A stretch of 64,000 bases of DNA, from the NCBI RefSeq assembly GCF_000014685.1, contig NC_008321.1:496001-560000 (forward strand), read 5' to 3'. The notes under the pieces are model-generated. The model saw only the letters and a list, made by a program, of their open reading frames with translations, ran no database searches and had not been told where the DNA came from. Of the stretch, positions 17,321 through 26,098 are shown in pieces. Source of the stretch: Shewanella sp. MR-4 (lineage in GTDB: Bacteria > Pseudomonadota > Gammaproteobacteria > Enterobacterales > Shewanellaceae). Position 1 is the stretch's first letter. Each line of letters begins with the position of its first letter. The position numbers and the translations under genes were made by a program.

Positions 17321-18940
17321 ATGAAAGTTCGCAGTGATGTGTTAAGGGTGTATCAGTCTATCCATATTTGGACTGGGATCATCGCCGGAATAGTGTTGTT
17401 TATCGGTTTCTATGCCGGATCGCTCACTATGTTTAAAGGTGCGATTGACGCTTGGTCAATGCCGCCCTCTGTGACTTTGCCGCAAGTCTCTGCTGATAGG
17501 CTCGATGAGTTAGTGTCGCAGGTGTTAGCTCGGGACGATAAGGCGAAAAACGGCTTTAGTTTGCATTTGAATGATGAACATCAGTCGCCGATGACTTGGT
17601 ATCAGCAGGGCTCGGAGCGTGAACTCAGCATGAGTAACCAGCTTTGGCATGCCAGCCTCGACGAGCAGGGGCAATTAGTGACTCAACTAAGCACCCCAAG
17701 CGAGCTGGCCGAGCTGATTGACCAATTACACCGCACTGCGGGGATTGCCGGTGAAGTGGGCCACGATCAAGCGGGTGTCTATGTGCTCGGCGTCGCCGCC
17801 TTCTTATATTTCTTGGCGCTGGTTTCTGGGGTGATTTTCTTACTGCCCACCTTAACTAAAAGCTTTTTCGCCCTACGTAAAGATAAGGGCGAAAGCCGTT
17901 TCTGGCTCGATGCCCACAACTTAGTCGGCATTACTAGTTTGCCATTTCATCTAGTGATCAGTCTGACCGTGATAGTGTTTGCCTTCCATGATCAGCTTTA
18001 CGATGGGCTTAAGCAGGTGGTTTACGGTGAAAAACCGCTGTTTGCCCAACCCGCACCCGATAGAACGCCCTATACACTCGCCGATTTGCCTAAGGTCAGC
18101 ACAGTTCTGGCTAAGGTGCAGGAGCTCGCCCCCGAGTATCAAGTGCATGAAATGACCTTTATGAACTTGAATAATCCTCGCGCGACCTTGCGTTTAGGCC
18201 TGTACAACCCTAGCGGTTTTATGCGCGGACCAGTCACCGATTACTTATATCTGCATCCCTATAGCCTCAAGATAACCAACAGCACCATTGACCAGAGTGA
18301 TAAGGGCATTTGGGCCAGAACGGTCGCGGTATTCTTTGGGCTGCACTTTGGCAGTTACGGCGGCGATCTTGGGCGCTGGGTGTATTTCTTTTTAGGCTTG
18401 AGCGGCGCCTTTTTATTTTACAGCGGTAACTTGTTGTGGCTGGAAAAGCGCCGTAAAAAACAGGCGAGTGAGCAGACGCGTGCCTGCCGATTAATGGCGA
18501 GCGCCACCGTGGGGATTTGCTTAGGTTCGGTTGCCGCTCTGGCGGTGAGCATGCTGCTGGGGAAATGGTTCTACTCACAGGTGAGCAATATTAATCATCT
18601 CTATCTGTGGTTGTACTATGTCGTCTTCGCCGCCTTAGTGGCCTATGCCTTCTGGCGCGGCGCGGCTAGGGCGGCACTGCTGATTTTACCTCTGTGCGCC
18701 TTGGCGACTCTGGCTATGCCTATTAGCTCTGTGATCGGGCTGTTAGTGCCGAGTCTAGGCTTATGGGCGCCCCATTCTGCGGCAACGCTTGGGGTCGATC
18801 TCGTGGCGCTCGGCTTTAGTGGGCTGTTCTACTATGGATACCGACTCACGCGCCATCGCTTATTCAATGGCCCGCAGGACAGTGTCTGGGCGATTCCCAA
18901 TAAGGATGCTGTGGTCGAGACCGCTTCAAAAACAGTTTGA
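17321..18940 (+). CDS. PepSY-associated transmembrane protein
   Basis: This inner-membrane protein has 539 residues, beginning VYQSIHIWTGIIAGIVLFIGFYAGSLTMFKG, the first helix and Leu/Ile-rich signature of PepSY_TM proteins. Paired His residues sit in or next to the helices (SIHIWTG, DAHNLVGITSLPFHLVISLT and LHFGSYGGDLGRW), a large periplasmic region follows the first helix, and five or more further helices close the protein. Members act in siderophore iron release or ferric-reductase-type chemistry, with the histidines suggested to bind heme; that role is inferred. It is last in its operon, and a strong terminator follows. Confidence 0.87.
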   Translation: MKVRSDVLRVYQSIHIWTGIIAGIVLFIGFYAGSLTMFKGAIDAWSMPPSVTLPQVSADRLDELVSQVLARDDKAKNGFSLHLNDEHQSPMTWYQQGSERELSMSNQLWHASLDEQGQLVTQLSTPSELAELIDQLHRTAGIAGEVGHDQAGVYVLGVAAFLYFLALVSGVIFLLPTLTKSFFALRKDKGESRFWLDAHNLVGITSLPFHLVISLTVIVFAFHDQLYDGLKQVVYGEKPLFAQPAPDRTPYTLADLPKVSTVLAKVQELAPEYQVHEMTFMNLNNPRATLRLGLYNPSGFMRGPVTDYLYLHPYSLKITNSTIDQSDKGIWARTVAVFFGLHFGSYGGDLGRWVYFFLGLSGAFLFYSGNLLWLEKRRKKQASEQTRACRLMASATVGICLGSVAALAVSMLLGKWFYSQVSNINHLYLWLYYVVFAALVAYAFWRGAARAALLILPLCALATLAMPISSVIGLLVPSLGLWAPHSAATLGVDLVALGFSGLFYYGYRLTRHRLFNGPQDSVWAIPNKDAVVETASKTV

Positions 18941-18968
18941 AAAATGGGCGCCTTAAGGCGCCCATTTT
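18941..18968. terminator. Bidirectional terminator between PepSY operon and MFS gene
   Basis: A 12-bp stem AAAATGGGCGCC with a TTAA loop; A- and T-runs on both sides. It sits between the two converging genes. Confidence 0.9.
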
Positions 18969-18986
18969 GTTACTGAGCAATAGGCC

Positions 18987-20171
18987 TTAAGCTTTTGCCG
19001 TCGGCAAGCGAGGTTTGCTTCGCACCAGTAAGCGCGCGCCAAGATAACAAGATGTCAGCACAAAACTGGCGGCTAAGTAGAGTAACAAGCCATGTTCGAT
19101 ATGATTAAAGCGACTCGCTGTAACTGGGCCGATAACCGAACCGACGGAATAACTGAGCAACATAATCTGAGTTGCAGACACAATTTGGCTGCTAGGCAGA
19201 TGATCGCAGGCCAGGCTGATGGCGATAGGGTAGAGGGCAAAGGCACAGGCGCCCAGCAACACAAAGCCTAACCAGAGTCCAACGAGGGATTTCTGTGTCA
19301 GTAAAAAGAGTGCCGCAGCGCCAATTAAGCAGAAGGCGGCCATTAAGGCACTCTTCTGGAAGCGTGGAGATAAATAGCTCACTAAGGGCTGGACTATCAT
19401 GCCGCCCATAATGATCAGCGCCATAAATTGCCCCGTCTGCTGGGCAAATCCCATGTCCTGCGACACATAAACAGGCAATAAGCCGTAAATGGGGCCGAGC
19501 AATAATCCCGAGACTAAACAACCGACCACGGCGGGTTTACTCAGGTTTTTAAGATCCGAGAGGGCAATCGAGTGTTGCTCGCTCGATTGCGGTTGACCGC
19601 GTTTAACTAAGAGCGCGGGTAAACTGGCGGCGGCCAGTAAACCTATCACCACTAAATAGGGAAGGTTGCCCGTGGTACCTAAGTAATCGACCGCGAGTTG
19701 TCCTATTGCCGTGCCGCCGTACAGGGCGGTCATGTACAGGCCTAAGCGTTTGGCCCGCTGTTTTTGGGTGTCGGCCATAAGCAACCAAGATTCGACGACC
19801 ACAAAAATTCCTGCCACCGCGACACCAGCAACGAGTCGCGAGGCGAGCCAGATACCGCCCTGTGGCAGCAGTACCATAACCACAACACTGCACAATAAGA
19901 TATTGAGAAATAAAATAAAGGCTTTGCTGTGGCCGATGCGTGCCACGATTGGCGCGATGCAAGGGGCACCCAGCAATAAGCCGAGGTAGAAAATACTCGC
20001 GAGCCATGGCGCGAGATCTGGGCTGAGTTCGAAATAACTGAGCGAGAGCGGGATCAAACTCATCAAATAGCCCGACGCGAGGGCAAATAGGCTTAAGCCT
20101 GTAACTGGCACAAAAAGTCCTGGCTTTTGAGTCGATTGAGTTAACGCTACATTTTCCACTGGCGGTACCAA
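18987..20171 (-). CDS. MFS transporter (YcaD-like)
   Basis: This is a major facilitator of 394 residues with about twelve predicted helices. The family loop 2-3 motif appears in weakened form (GLLLGAPCIAPIVARIGHSKAF, residues about 64-85), and the second half has QPLVSYLSPRFQKSALMA at the matching place. The architecture and length resemble the YcaD/uncharacterised group; the substrate cannot be read from sequence. It is preceded by about 200 bases without a gene. It does not obviously share a promoter with the GGDEF gene upstream. Confidence 0.85.
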   Translation of the reverse strand: MVPPVENVALTQSTQKPGLFVPVTGLSLFALASGYLMSLIPLSLSYFELSPDLAPWLASIFYLGLLLGAPCIAPIVARIGHSKAFILFLNILLCSVVVMVLLPQGGIWLASRLVAGVAVAGIFVVVESWLLMADTQKQRAKRLGLYMTALYGGTAIGQLAVDYLGTTGNLPYLVVIGLLAAASLPALLVKRGQPQSSEQHSIALSDLKNLSKPAVVGCLVSGLLLGPIYGLLPVYVSQDMGFAQQTGQFMALIIMGGMIVQPLVSYLSPRFQKSALMAAFCLIGAAALFLLTQKSLVGLWLGFVLLGACAFALYPIAISLACDHLPSSQIVSATQIMLLSYSVGSVIGPVTASRFNHIEHGLLLYLAASFVLTSCYLGARLLVRSKPRLPTAKA

Positions 20172-20380
20172 ACAGGTAAAAAATAAACAGAAGGAGAGAT
20201 TGCGGGCGCGACTTTAGGCCGAATTTTGTTCAGGGTAAAGTGAGTTAGATTGACTGAGATGGTGAATAATATTTGTGTTTATTATTCATAGAGATAATGG
20301 AATTTAAATGTTATTGGTTTGGAGTGCTATTGTACATTTTTGCGAAGGTTTCACTAGGTCCTTGGAATGCAACTTCATGC

Positions 20381-21418
20381 TTATGCTGTATTAAACATCA
20401 CCACACGATTTCTCCCTGCCAGCTTTGCCTGATAGAGTGCCTTATCCGAGCGGCGCAGTAAGGATTCTGGTGCATAATCCGCAGTGCTCATAGTGGTAAA
20501 GCCGATACTTACACTGACGCTGATCGGTATGCCGTCGAAGTCCAAAGCCGCCTTGGCAATGGCTTCCCTGATATCGTTAAAAAATTGCATAGGCTCATAC
20601 TCGGTTTGCTCAGGGAATATAATGGCAAACTCCTCACCGCCAATACGAAATAGTTCCGCGGAGCTCGTCATCATGGCTTCAGATATGGCGACAATTTTCT
20701 GTAATACATAGTCTCCTGCGGTGTGGCCAAATTGATCATTGAGCATCTTAAAATGGTCTATATCCAACAAACCAAAATAAAAGAGTTGTCCCTTTTCATG
20801 GAATGTCTCTATGGCTTGCAGGATTTTTTGGGTAAATACCCGGCGATTACCAGCGCCTGTCAGGTGGTCTGTTGAGGCAAGGTATTCGAGTTCTTTAAGT
20901 TGCAGGCGCAGGCTGATATTAAGGCCAATCAAATTAGCTAAACACTGCAACTCTAAGGCGTCTAAATCTTTGTAATGATAAGGCTTGTTGTGGGCGACAT
21001 TGAGTGTGCCCAAACAAATATTTCCATAAAGGAGTGGGGCATTCATGCTGGTATTCATGCCATTCTGCGCCAGCATGAGGCCATCCAACTTGGTTGATTT
21101 AGTGAGGTCGTCGCAAATAAGCACAGTCTTTTCTGAAAAGGCCTGACCGACAAAGCTATTAGCGATAGGCACCCTAAAATCGAGCGGGATCGCCTTATTA
21201 CCACTGATGGAATAGATTTTTAAATAGTCAGCATCGTCCTTCAAGGTAATGCTAACCCTTTCAGCATCAAATAATTGATATATCCATTGGGAAACATTAT
21301 CGAGGACTTCTTGGAGGGAGGTTGCTACGGCAAGCGCCTGCACAAATTCCACGGGGAGGCTTATTTGATGTCCTTTCGCTTTATCAGATAAGTTTAAGGG
21401 GTTAAAACTTTTTTCCAT
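20381..21418 (-). CDS. GAF-GGDEF diguanylate cyclase
   Basis: This soluble enzyme would make cyclic-di-GMP. It has 345 residues: an N-terminal GAF domain (about 25-170, with RVSITLKDDADYLKIYSISG and PFLYGN-type blocks), a short linker, and GGDEF from about 180 with NRRVFTQKILQAIE, DIDHFKMLNDQFGHTAGDYVL and RIGGEEFAIIFPE (the GGEEF variant, active in known cyclases). No transmembrane segment is present, so the ligand sensed by GAF is cytosolic. AAAGGGGC precedes the ATG. It stands alone on the minus strand. Confidence 0.93.
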   Translation of the reverse strand: MEKSFNPLNLSDKAKGHQISLPVEFVQALAVATSLQEVLDNVSQWIYQLFDAERVSITLKDDADYLKIYSISGNKAIPLDFRVPIANSFVGQAFSEKTVLICDDLTKSTKLDGLMLAQNGMNTSMNAPLLYGNICLGTLNVAHNKPYHYKDLDALELQCLANLIGLNISLRLQLKELEYLASTDHLTGAGNRRVFTQKILQAIETFHEKGQLFYFGLLDIDHFKMLNDQFGHTAGDYVLQKIVAISEAMMTSSAELFRIGGEEFAIIFPEQTEYEPMQFFNDIREAIAKAALDFDGIPISVSVSIGFTTMSTADYAPESLLRRSDKALYQAKLAGRNRVVMFNTA

Positions 21419-22067
21419 TGCAATGCCCCTTTAAATCATTGGTCATTCAAAGCTATATCCTAAATGCTTAAATAAGATCCTATCTGGAATATAAATCGAA
21501 TTTGTACCTGGTAGCAATCTTTGTTTTTTGGCTAAGTCATCTCTTGCTGGTATTTAAGCCCTTGGATCTTGATAAGAACATTAAGCGTAAATGGCAGGTT
21601 ATTAACCAATGTGCAATTAGATAAGGTAGACTCGAACTCAGAGGGAAAAATAACTTGTTGTTTAAATGTGACAAAAATGCTTAAGGTGCGGCTGTTGCTG
21701 GTAAGAGTGATATTGAGTGCTAATGATGCCAATGGTCATGGATGTTAAAGTGTTAACTGCTGTTTTTAAGATTAAATTCAGCCTTTATCACTTGGTGAAA
21801 ATTCAAAGTTTGACCTATATCACAGTTTTAAACATTTATTCAGTTACAGCTTTCACAAACTTCTGCGGTATTTTTGTGCGTTTGAAAATTTTGCACATAA
21901 CTTTAGATCAAAAACAGGTGATTTTTATCTCGAAAATGGCTTTTTTGCGCCTTTTGTCTGCAGTATTTGTGGTTGCCTAGTGGCAAAAGTACAAAATAAA
22001 CTGCTTTGCCAAGTGTGACCTATGCCCTAAATTTGCCTAAAAAAATAATGGTATGAAGGTTGTCACC
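21419..22067. other. Intergenic region upstream of the DASS transporter
   Basis: This is about 650 bases of AT-rich sequence between divergent genes. Short open stretches on both strands lack ribosome sites and look random. It contains a good CRP-like palindrome at 21809-21824 (listed separately) and no other signal I can name. Confidence 0.6.
21809..21824. promoter_or_regulatory. CRP-type binding site upstream of the DASS transporter
   Basis: The site reads TTTGA-CCTATA-TCACA, matching nine of ten positions of the palindrome TGTGA-N6-TCACA. It lies about 240 bases before the transporter start, a distance that fits a long leader or an activator at an upstream promoter. Confidence 0.5.
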
Positions 22068-23471
22068 ATGTCGTCTTTAGAGCAGTCAACGTCGGTTCCC
22101 CCCAATCATTCGCCCGCGAATGCCGGGCTTGAAAAGAAAAAAATGCTGATCTTAGTAGCGGATATTCTGCTGCTATTCGCGTTGTATTACGGTTTACCCT
22201 TTGACCAAGGGGTCAATACAGGGCTTGCTATCTTAGTGTTCGCCGCCATCTTGTGGTTAAGCGAAGCTATTCACATCAGTATCACGGCGATTTTAGTGCC
22301 GATTTTGGCGGTATTCTTTGGAGTGTTTGAAACCAAAGAAGCCATGAGTAACTTTGCCAATCCAATTATCTATCTGTTTTTCGGTGGTTTTGTATTAGCA
22401 GCTGCGCTGCACCATCAAAAGATCGATACCCTGATAGCGCAAAAATTATTGCTGGCCTCCAAGGGTAAACTCAGTATTGCCTGTTTAATGCTGTTTGGCG
22501 TGACGGCGTTGCTGTCTATGTGGATCAGTAACACAGCAACCACGGCGATGATGTTGCCACTCGCACTGGGGATTTTGCAGCAGCTCGATCGCAAGATGTA
22601 CCACAGCACTTATGTGTTCTTACTGCTTGGGATTGCCTATTCCGCCAACATTGGTGGCATTGGTACCTTAGTCGGCAGCCCGCCAAACGCGATTGCCGCG
22701 GCGCAGGTCGGCCTAAGCTTTAGCGACTGGCTGAAGTTTGGTATTCCAACGGTAATCTTGATGTTACCTATGATGCTTTTGGCACTCTACTGGTACTTTA
22801 AGCCGGATCTATCTGCGCAATGTAAGTTGGATGTTGAAGAGCAAAAACTGACTTTCCAAGGCAAACTCACCTTAGTTATCTTCCTCGCGACGGTTTGTTG
22901 CTGGATTTTCAGTGTGCCGCTGGCCAAAGCGCTCGGTGGGATCACGCAATTTGATACCGTCGTCGCCCTTGGCACTGTAGTGTTGCTGGCTGGACTCGGG
23001 CTCGTAGGCTGGAAGAAGATAGAATCGACCACAGATTGGGGCGTATTGATCCTGTTCGGTGGCGGTTTAACCTTGAGTGCCGTGCTCAAAAGTACTGGTA
23101 CCAGCGTGTTCCTCGCGCACTGGATGACGGATATTTTTGGTAGCACCCATATGTCGTTGTTCGTGTTTGCGGTAATCGCTTTCGTGGTGATGCTGACCGA
23201 GTTTGCTAGTAATACCGCAAGTGCCGCGCTGTTAGTGCCAGTATTTGCGGCGATTGCCGAAGCATTAGGGGTATCGCCAGTGATGCTCTCAGTGCTGATT
23301 GGTATTGCGGCTTCCTGCGCCTTTATGTTGCCTGTGGCGACGCCGCCTAACGCCATTGTTTACGGCTCTGGCCATATTAAGCAGTCGGAAATGGTGCGAG
23401 TGGGCATGATAGTTAACTTCCTCAGCATGATAGTGCTGGGCATTATTGCCCACACCTTCTGGGAAGTGTAA
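22068..23471 (+). CDS. DASS-family (SLC13) sodium/anion symporter
   Basis: This inner-membrane carrier imports dicarboxylates or sulfate with sodium. About 467 residues carry the two SNT motifs that form the ion and substrate sites in the family: WISNTATTAMMLPLALG (first repeat) and EFASNTASAALLVPVFAA (second repeat), and both are followed by the proline-rich turns GSPPNAIAAAQ and PVATPPNAIVYG. There are about eleven membrane segments. The second ATG is preferred since AAGG lies eight bases upstream, whereas the first ATG (22053) has no site. Which anion it carries cannot be read off. A terminator follows the stop. Confidence 0.9.
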   Translation: MSSLEQSTSVPPNHSPANAGLEKKKMLILVADILLLFALYYGLPFDQGVNTGLAILVFAAILWLSEAIHISITAILVPILAVFFGVFETKEAMSNFANPIIYLFFGGFVLAAALHHQKIDTLIAQKLLLASKGKLSIACLMLFGVTALLSMWISNTATTAMMLPLALGILQQLDRKMYHSTYVFLLLGIAYSANIGGIGTLVGSPPNAIAAAQVGLSFSDWLKFGIPTVILMLPMMLLALYWYFKPDLSAQCKLDVEEQKLTFQGKLTLVIFLATVCCWIFSVPLAKALGGITQFDTVVALGTVVLLAGLGLVGWKKIESTTDWGVLILFGGGLTLSAVLKSTGTSVFLAHWMTDIFGSTHMSLFVFAVIAFVVMLTEFASNTASAALLVPVFAAIAEALGVSPVMLSVLIGIAASCAFMLPVATPPNAIVYGSGHIKQSEMVRVGMIVNFLSMIVLGIIAHTFWEV

Positions 23472-23492
23472 ACACGCCTGATTCATCCAAAT

Positions 23493-23520
23493 AAAATACC
23501 CAGCTAGGCTGGGTATTTTT
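23493..23520. terminator. Bidirectional terminator between DASS gene and trxC
   Basis: The 10-bp stem AATACCCAGC with a TAG loop lies between A- and T-runs and serves both converging genes. Confidence 0.9.
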
Positions 23521-23539
23521 ATGGGCGAAACTATAGATT

Positions 23540-23962
23540 CTAGCAATAACTCTGCAGCCATTGGTCGAGCGCCGACTTGGGTAAGGCGCCCGCTTGCTGG
23601 GCGATAAGATGCCCCTGTTTGAATATCATCAGCGTAGGGATAGAGCGGATCCCAAATTGCGCCGCCAACGCCTGTTGCTCCTCGGTATTAATCTTGCCGA
23701 AACGAAATTGTGGTTCCCATGCTTTTGCTGCCGCCGAAAAGGTGGGGGCAAAGCTTTTACATGGGCCGCACCAGCTTGCCCAAAAATCGACAACGATTGG
23801 CAACTCTGACTTGTGAGCATGATTGATAAAATTGGCGCTCGTGAGCTCAATGGGCGCCGCCGCAAACAGATCCTGTTTACATTTGCCGCAGGTAGGCTGC
23901 TCAGTTAACCGCTCTTGGGGCACGCGGTTTAAGGTGTCACAGTGGGGGCAGGCGATAATCAT
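23540..23962 (-). CDS. trxC: Thioredoxin 2
   Basis: This cytosolic disulfide reductase has an added zinc ribbon. The 140 residues open with a four-cysteine zinc site (CPHC at 5-8 and CGKC at 25-28), followed by a classical thioredoxin domain with VVDFWASWCGPCKSFAP (active site WCGPC), the cis-proline in SIPTLMIFKQG, and a C-terminal amphipathic helix. This layout separates TrxC from TrxA. In E. coli trxC is OxyR-controlled; I see no clear OxyR site here. It converges with the DASS gene. Confidence 0.96.
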   Translation of the reverse strand: MIIACPHCDTLNRVPQERLTEQPTCGKCKQDLFAAAPIELTSANFINHAHKSELPIVVDFWASWCGPCKSFAPTFSAAAKAWEPQFRFGKINTEEQQALAAQFGIRSIPTLMIFKQGHLIAQQAGALPKSALDQWLQSYC

Positions 23963-24151
23963 GGAATGGCTCCTTAGCTCAATGCATGCTGTAGATATGG
24001 GGACGCCGTGGCAAATTTAAAGGGAGGTCAAGGCGTATCGAAACCTGTACCACAAAATGGGTGAGCTGCACCGACAAGCTCGGCTGGCGATGTTAGAATA
24101 GGCTCTTTGATGGATCACTTGAATGTAAGTGAAGACGAAGAGATTAATTAA

Positions 24152-24487
24152 ATGACTGAATTAGAAGTTGTCGATCTGGTTATCGGCGAAGGAAAAGAGG
24201 CCGTAAAAGGCGCGTTGATCACCACTCAATACCGCGGTTTTTTGCAGGATGGCACTCAGTTTGATTCCTCCTATGACCGTGGTCAGGCATTTCAATGCGT
24301 GATTGGCACTGGCCGAGTGATTAAAGGTTGGGATCAAGGACTGATGGGCATGAAGGTTGGCGGAAAACGTAAGTTATTCGTCCCTGCGCATTTAGCCTAC
24401 GGCGAGCGTCAAATTGGTGCCCATATCAAGCCTAATTCGGATCTCACCTTTGAGATTGAATTGCTTGAAGTGCTCACCCGCGATTAA
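24152..24487 (+). CDS. FKBP-type peptidyl-prolyl isomerase
   Basis: This single-domain cytosolic prolyl isomerase has 111 residues. The FK506-binding motifs are YRGFLQDGTQFDSSYDRG, FQCVIGTGRVIKGWDQGLMGMKVGG, FVPAHLAYGERQIGAHIKPNSDLTFEIELLEV. The central GxVIxGWDxGLxGM block includes the pocket tryptophan. It carries no signal peptide and no SlyD-type metal tail. It is most similar to small FKBPs adjacent to trxC in Shewanella; protein targets are unknown. Confidence 0.95.
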   Translation: MTELEVVDLVIGEGKEAVKGALITTQYRGFLQDGTQFDSSYDRGQAFQCVIGTGRVIKGWDQGLMGMKVGGKRKLFVPAHLAYGERQIGAHIKPNSDLTFEIELLEVLTRD

Positions 24488-24500
24488 GCGTCAGCTTGAT

Positions 24501-24523
24501 GGAGTCAGCATCTGGCTGACTCC
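24501..24523 (+). terminator. Terminator after the FKBP gene
   Basis: Stem GGAGTCAGC-ATCTG-GCTGACTCC followed by TTTGT; the T-run is short, so termination may be partial. Confidence 0.65.
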
Positions 24524-24633
24524 TTTGTATGGCTTGTCAGCCCCCCTTGGCTTTATCCTTTTTACTATGTCCCTTCGGCTTTAACTGTTTTACACTGGAC
24601 GAAAATCCCCCAACCTAACAACAGAGACTTTTC

Positions 24634-25620
24634 GTGGTAGCGGATTCTGCAGCACAAATAAAGCAACTTCAGGCCGAAATCGCCGAACTTAAACGTGAAA
24701 ATGCGCGGTTAACGGCGCTCAATAATCGCGCCGAAGAAAAACTGTTTGCCGCCCTCGATGGCAATGGCTTGTGTTTGTGGGAGCAGCATGTTCCCAGTGG
24801 CAATCTCACCCTGTTCAATGTGAAGTGGGGCGAACTGCTCGGCTTTAGCCGCGAGGAGCTTCGCGCCCATGTCGACAGCTGGAAAAGCAAACTTCATCCA
24901 GAGGATAAAGACTGGGTAATCAAAGCCTTTGAAGACCATGTGAATGGTAAGGCCGATTATTATCAGGTCGTACATCGCATGCTGCACAAAGATGGCAGCA
25001 TCACTTGGGTGTCGGATCGTGGCCGCATTGTTGAGCGTCTACCCGATGGCACGCCGCTGCGAATGATGGGCAGCCATATCGATATCACTCAAGAAAAGCG
25101 CTACGAGCTGGATTTAGCTCGGTTAGCTCATAGCGATCCTCTCACCAACCTGATGAACCGCCAAGCCATCACCACGGCCTTCGATGAGTTATTGCAACCC
25201 GGCCAGCGTGGGGCGTTATTCTTTATCGATCTTGATGGTTTTAAAGCCTTAAATGATCACCATGGTCACAAGTTTGGCGATAACTTATTGGTGCATGTGG
25301 CGCATTCCTTAGTGGAGCATTCGGGTGCACAGGCAAAGATCGCGCGGCTCGGCGGGGACGAGTTTGTGATTGTCCTGCCCACTTCGGATATCGAAGCCTT
25401 AGGTATGCTCGCGCAATCCTTATTGGATGTTTATCGACAACGTTTCTTACTCGATGGTTGCGAGGTGGCGATAAGCCTGAGTATTGGTATCGATATTTTT
25501 GAGTACGGTGATCGTTTTGCTCAAAGCTGCGATCGCGCCGATGCCGCTATGTATCGTATTAAACACCAAGGGAAAAACGGCTACAGTTTCTCTCGGAATG
25601 AGAGCGCTATTGACCGTTAA
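24634..25620 (+). CDS. PAS-GGDEF diguanylate cyclase
   Basis: This soluble, 328-residue cyclic-di-GMP synthase starts at GTG. It opens with a leucine-zipper-like coiled coil (residues 6-35, IKQLQAEIAELKRENARLTALNN), a PAS_3-type domain (about 40-155) with the WGELLGFSREEL and HPEDKDWV features, and a GGDEF domain (about 165-320) with DPLTNLMNRQAITTAF, DLDGFKALNDHHGHKFGDNLL and RLGGDEFVIVLPT. The coiled coil and PAS suggest ligand-controlled dimerisation. It has no transmembrane segment and no linked EAL or HD-GYP gene nearby. Confidence 0.93.
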   Translation: MVADSAAQIKQLQAEIAELKRENARLTALNNRAEEKLFAALDGNGLCLWEQHVPSGNLTLFNVKWGELLGFSREELRAHVDSWKSKLHPEDKDWVIKAFEDHVNGKADYYQVVHRMLHKDGSITWVSDRGRIVERLPDGTPLRMMGSHIDITQEKRYELDLARLAHSDPLTNLMNRQAITTAFDELLQPGQRGALFFIDLDGFKALNDHHGHKFGDNLLVHVAHSLVEHSGAQAKIARLGGDEFVIVLPTSDIEALGMLAQSLLDVYRQRFLLDGCEVAISLSIGIDIFEYGDRFAQSCDRADAAMYRIKHQGKNGYSFSRNESAIDR

Positions 25621-25666
25621 TCGGCGGCAGATGCGCCTAGCTTGCGCGTCTTTATGAAGCGACATT

Positions 25667-26065
25667 TCACAGCTGACAGCCCCACACCTCAACGGCGGCA
25701 TCGTGTTTGTTCGGCGGGCCAATCCAATGACTCATGGCTTGGCATTGCGCCTCCCCCGAAGCCTGAGTGAAGCACAGCTCAAAATCCCCCGCCTCGGGTG
25801 TGCGCCCTAGGCGTAATCTCGGCAGCACGGGCAACTTAGGTTGATAATGCCAACTGCCATTGCTAAATACCGCATCATCGGGGATTTCCATTCCTGCCCC
25901 CGTGCCTTTGACTCTGGCCTCAGTGAGGCGTAATCCTTGAGTGGTGACTTGATAGTCTTCTTCCCAGCGGATTTTTTCTATGCTGTGGTTCCACGCGAGG
26001 GTGAACTGCTCTGTGGGCACTTGTGCCCACAGTGTGCCCGCTAGGCCTAAACATAGACCTAGCAT
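25667..26065 (-). CDS. DUF1850 protein of a TRAP transporter operon
   Basis: This 132-residue protein has a short signal sequence (MLGLCLGLAGTLWAQVP, cleavage after about residue 14), so it acts in the periplasm. It matches DUF1850, a family found beside TRAP-TAXI transporters: the N-terminal FTLAWNHSIEKIRWEEDYQV, the middle VKGTGAGMEIPDDAVFSNGSWHY and CFT.ASGEAQC features are visible, and two cysteine pairs could form disulfides. Its role is unknown. It is the last gene of the operon, 33 bases downstream of the permease. Confidence 0.85.
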   Translation of the reverse strand: MLGLCLGLAGTLWAQVPTEQFTLAWNHSIEKIRWEEDYQVTTQGLRLTEARVKGTGAGMEIPDDAVFSNGSWHYQPKLPVLPRLRLGRTPEAGDFELCFTQASGEAQCQAMSHWIGPPNKHDAAVEVWGCQL

Positions 26066-26098
26066 CTTATTGCCTTACCTTTGCATACACTCAAAACC

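Noticed and set aside
21532..21980. Short frames of 66 and 87 codons between the GAF-GGDEF and DASS genes
   Set aside because: They lie in an AT-rich promoter region, lack ribosome sites, and one needs a TTG start.
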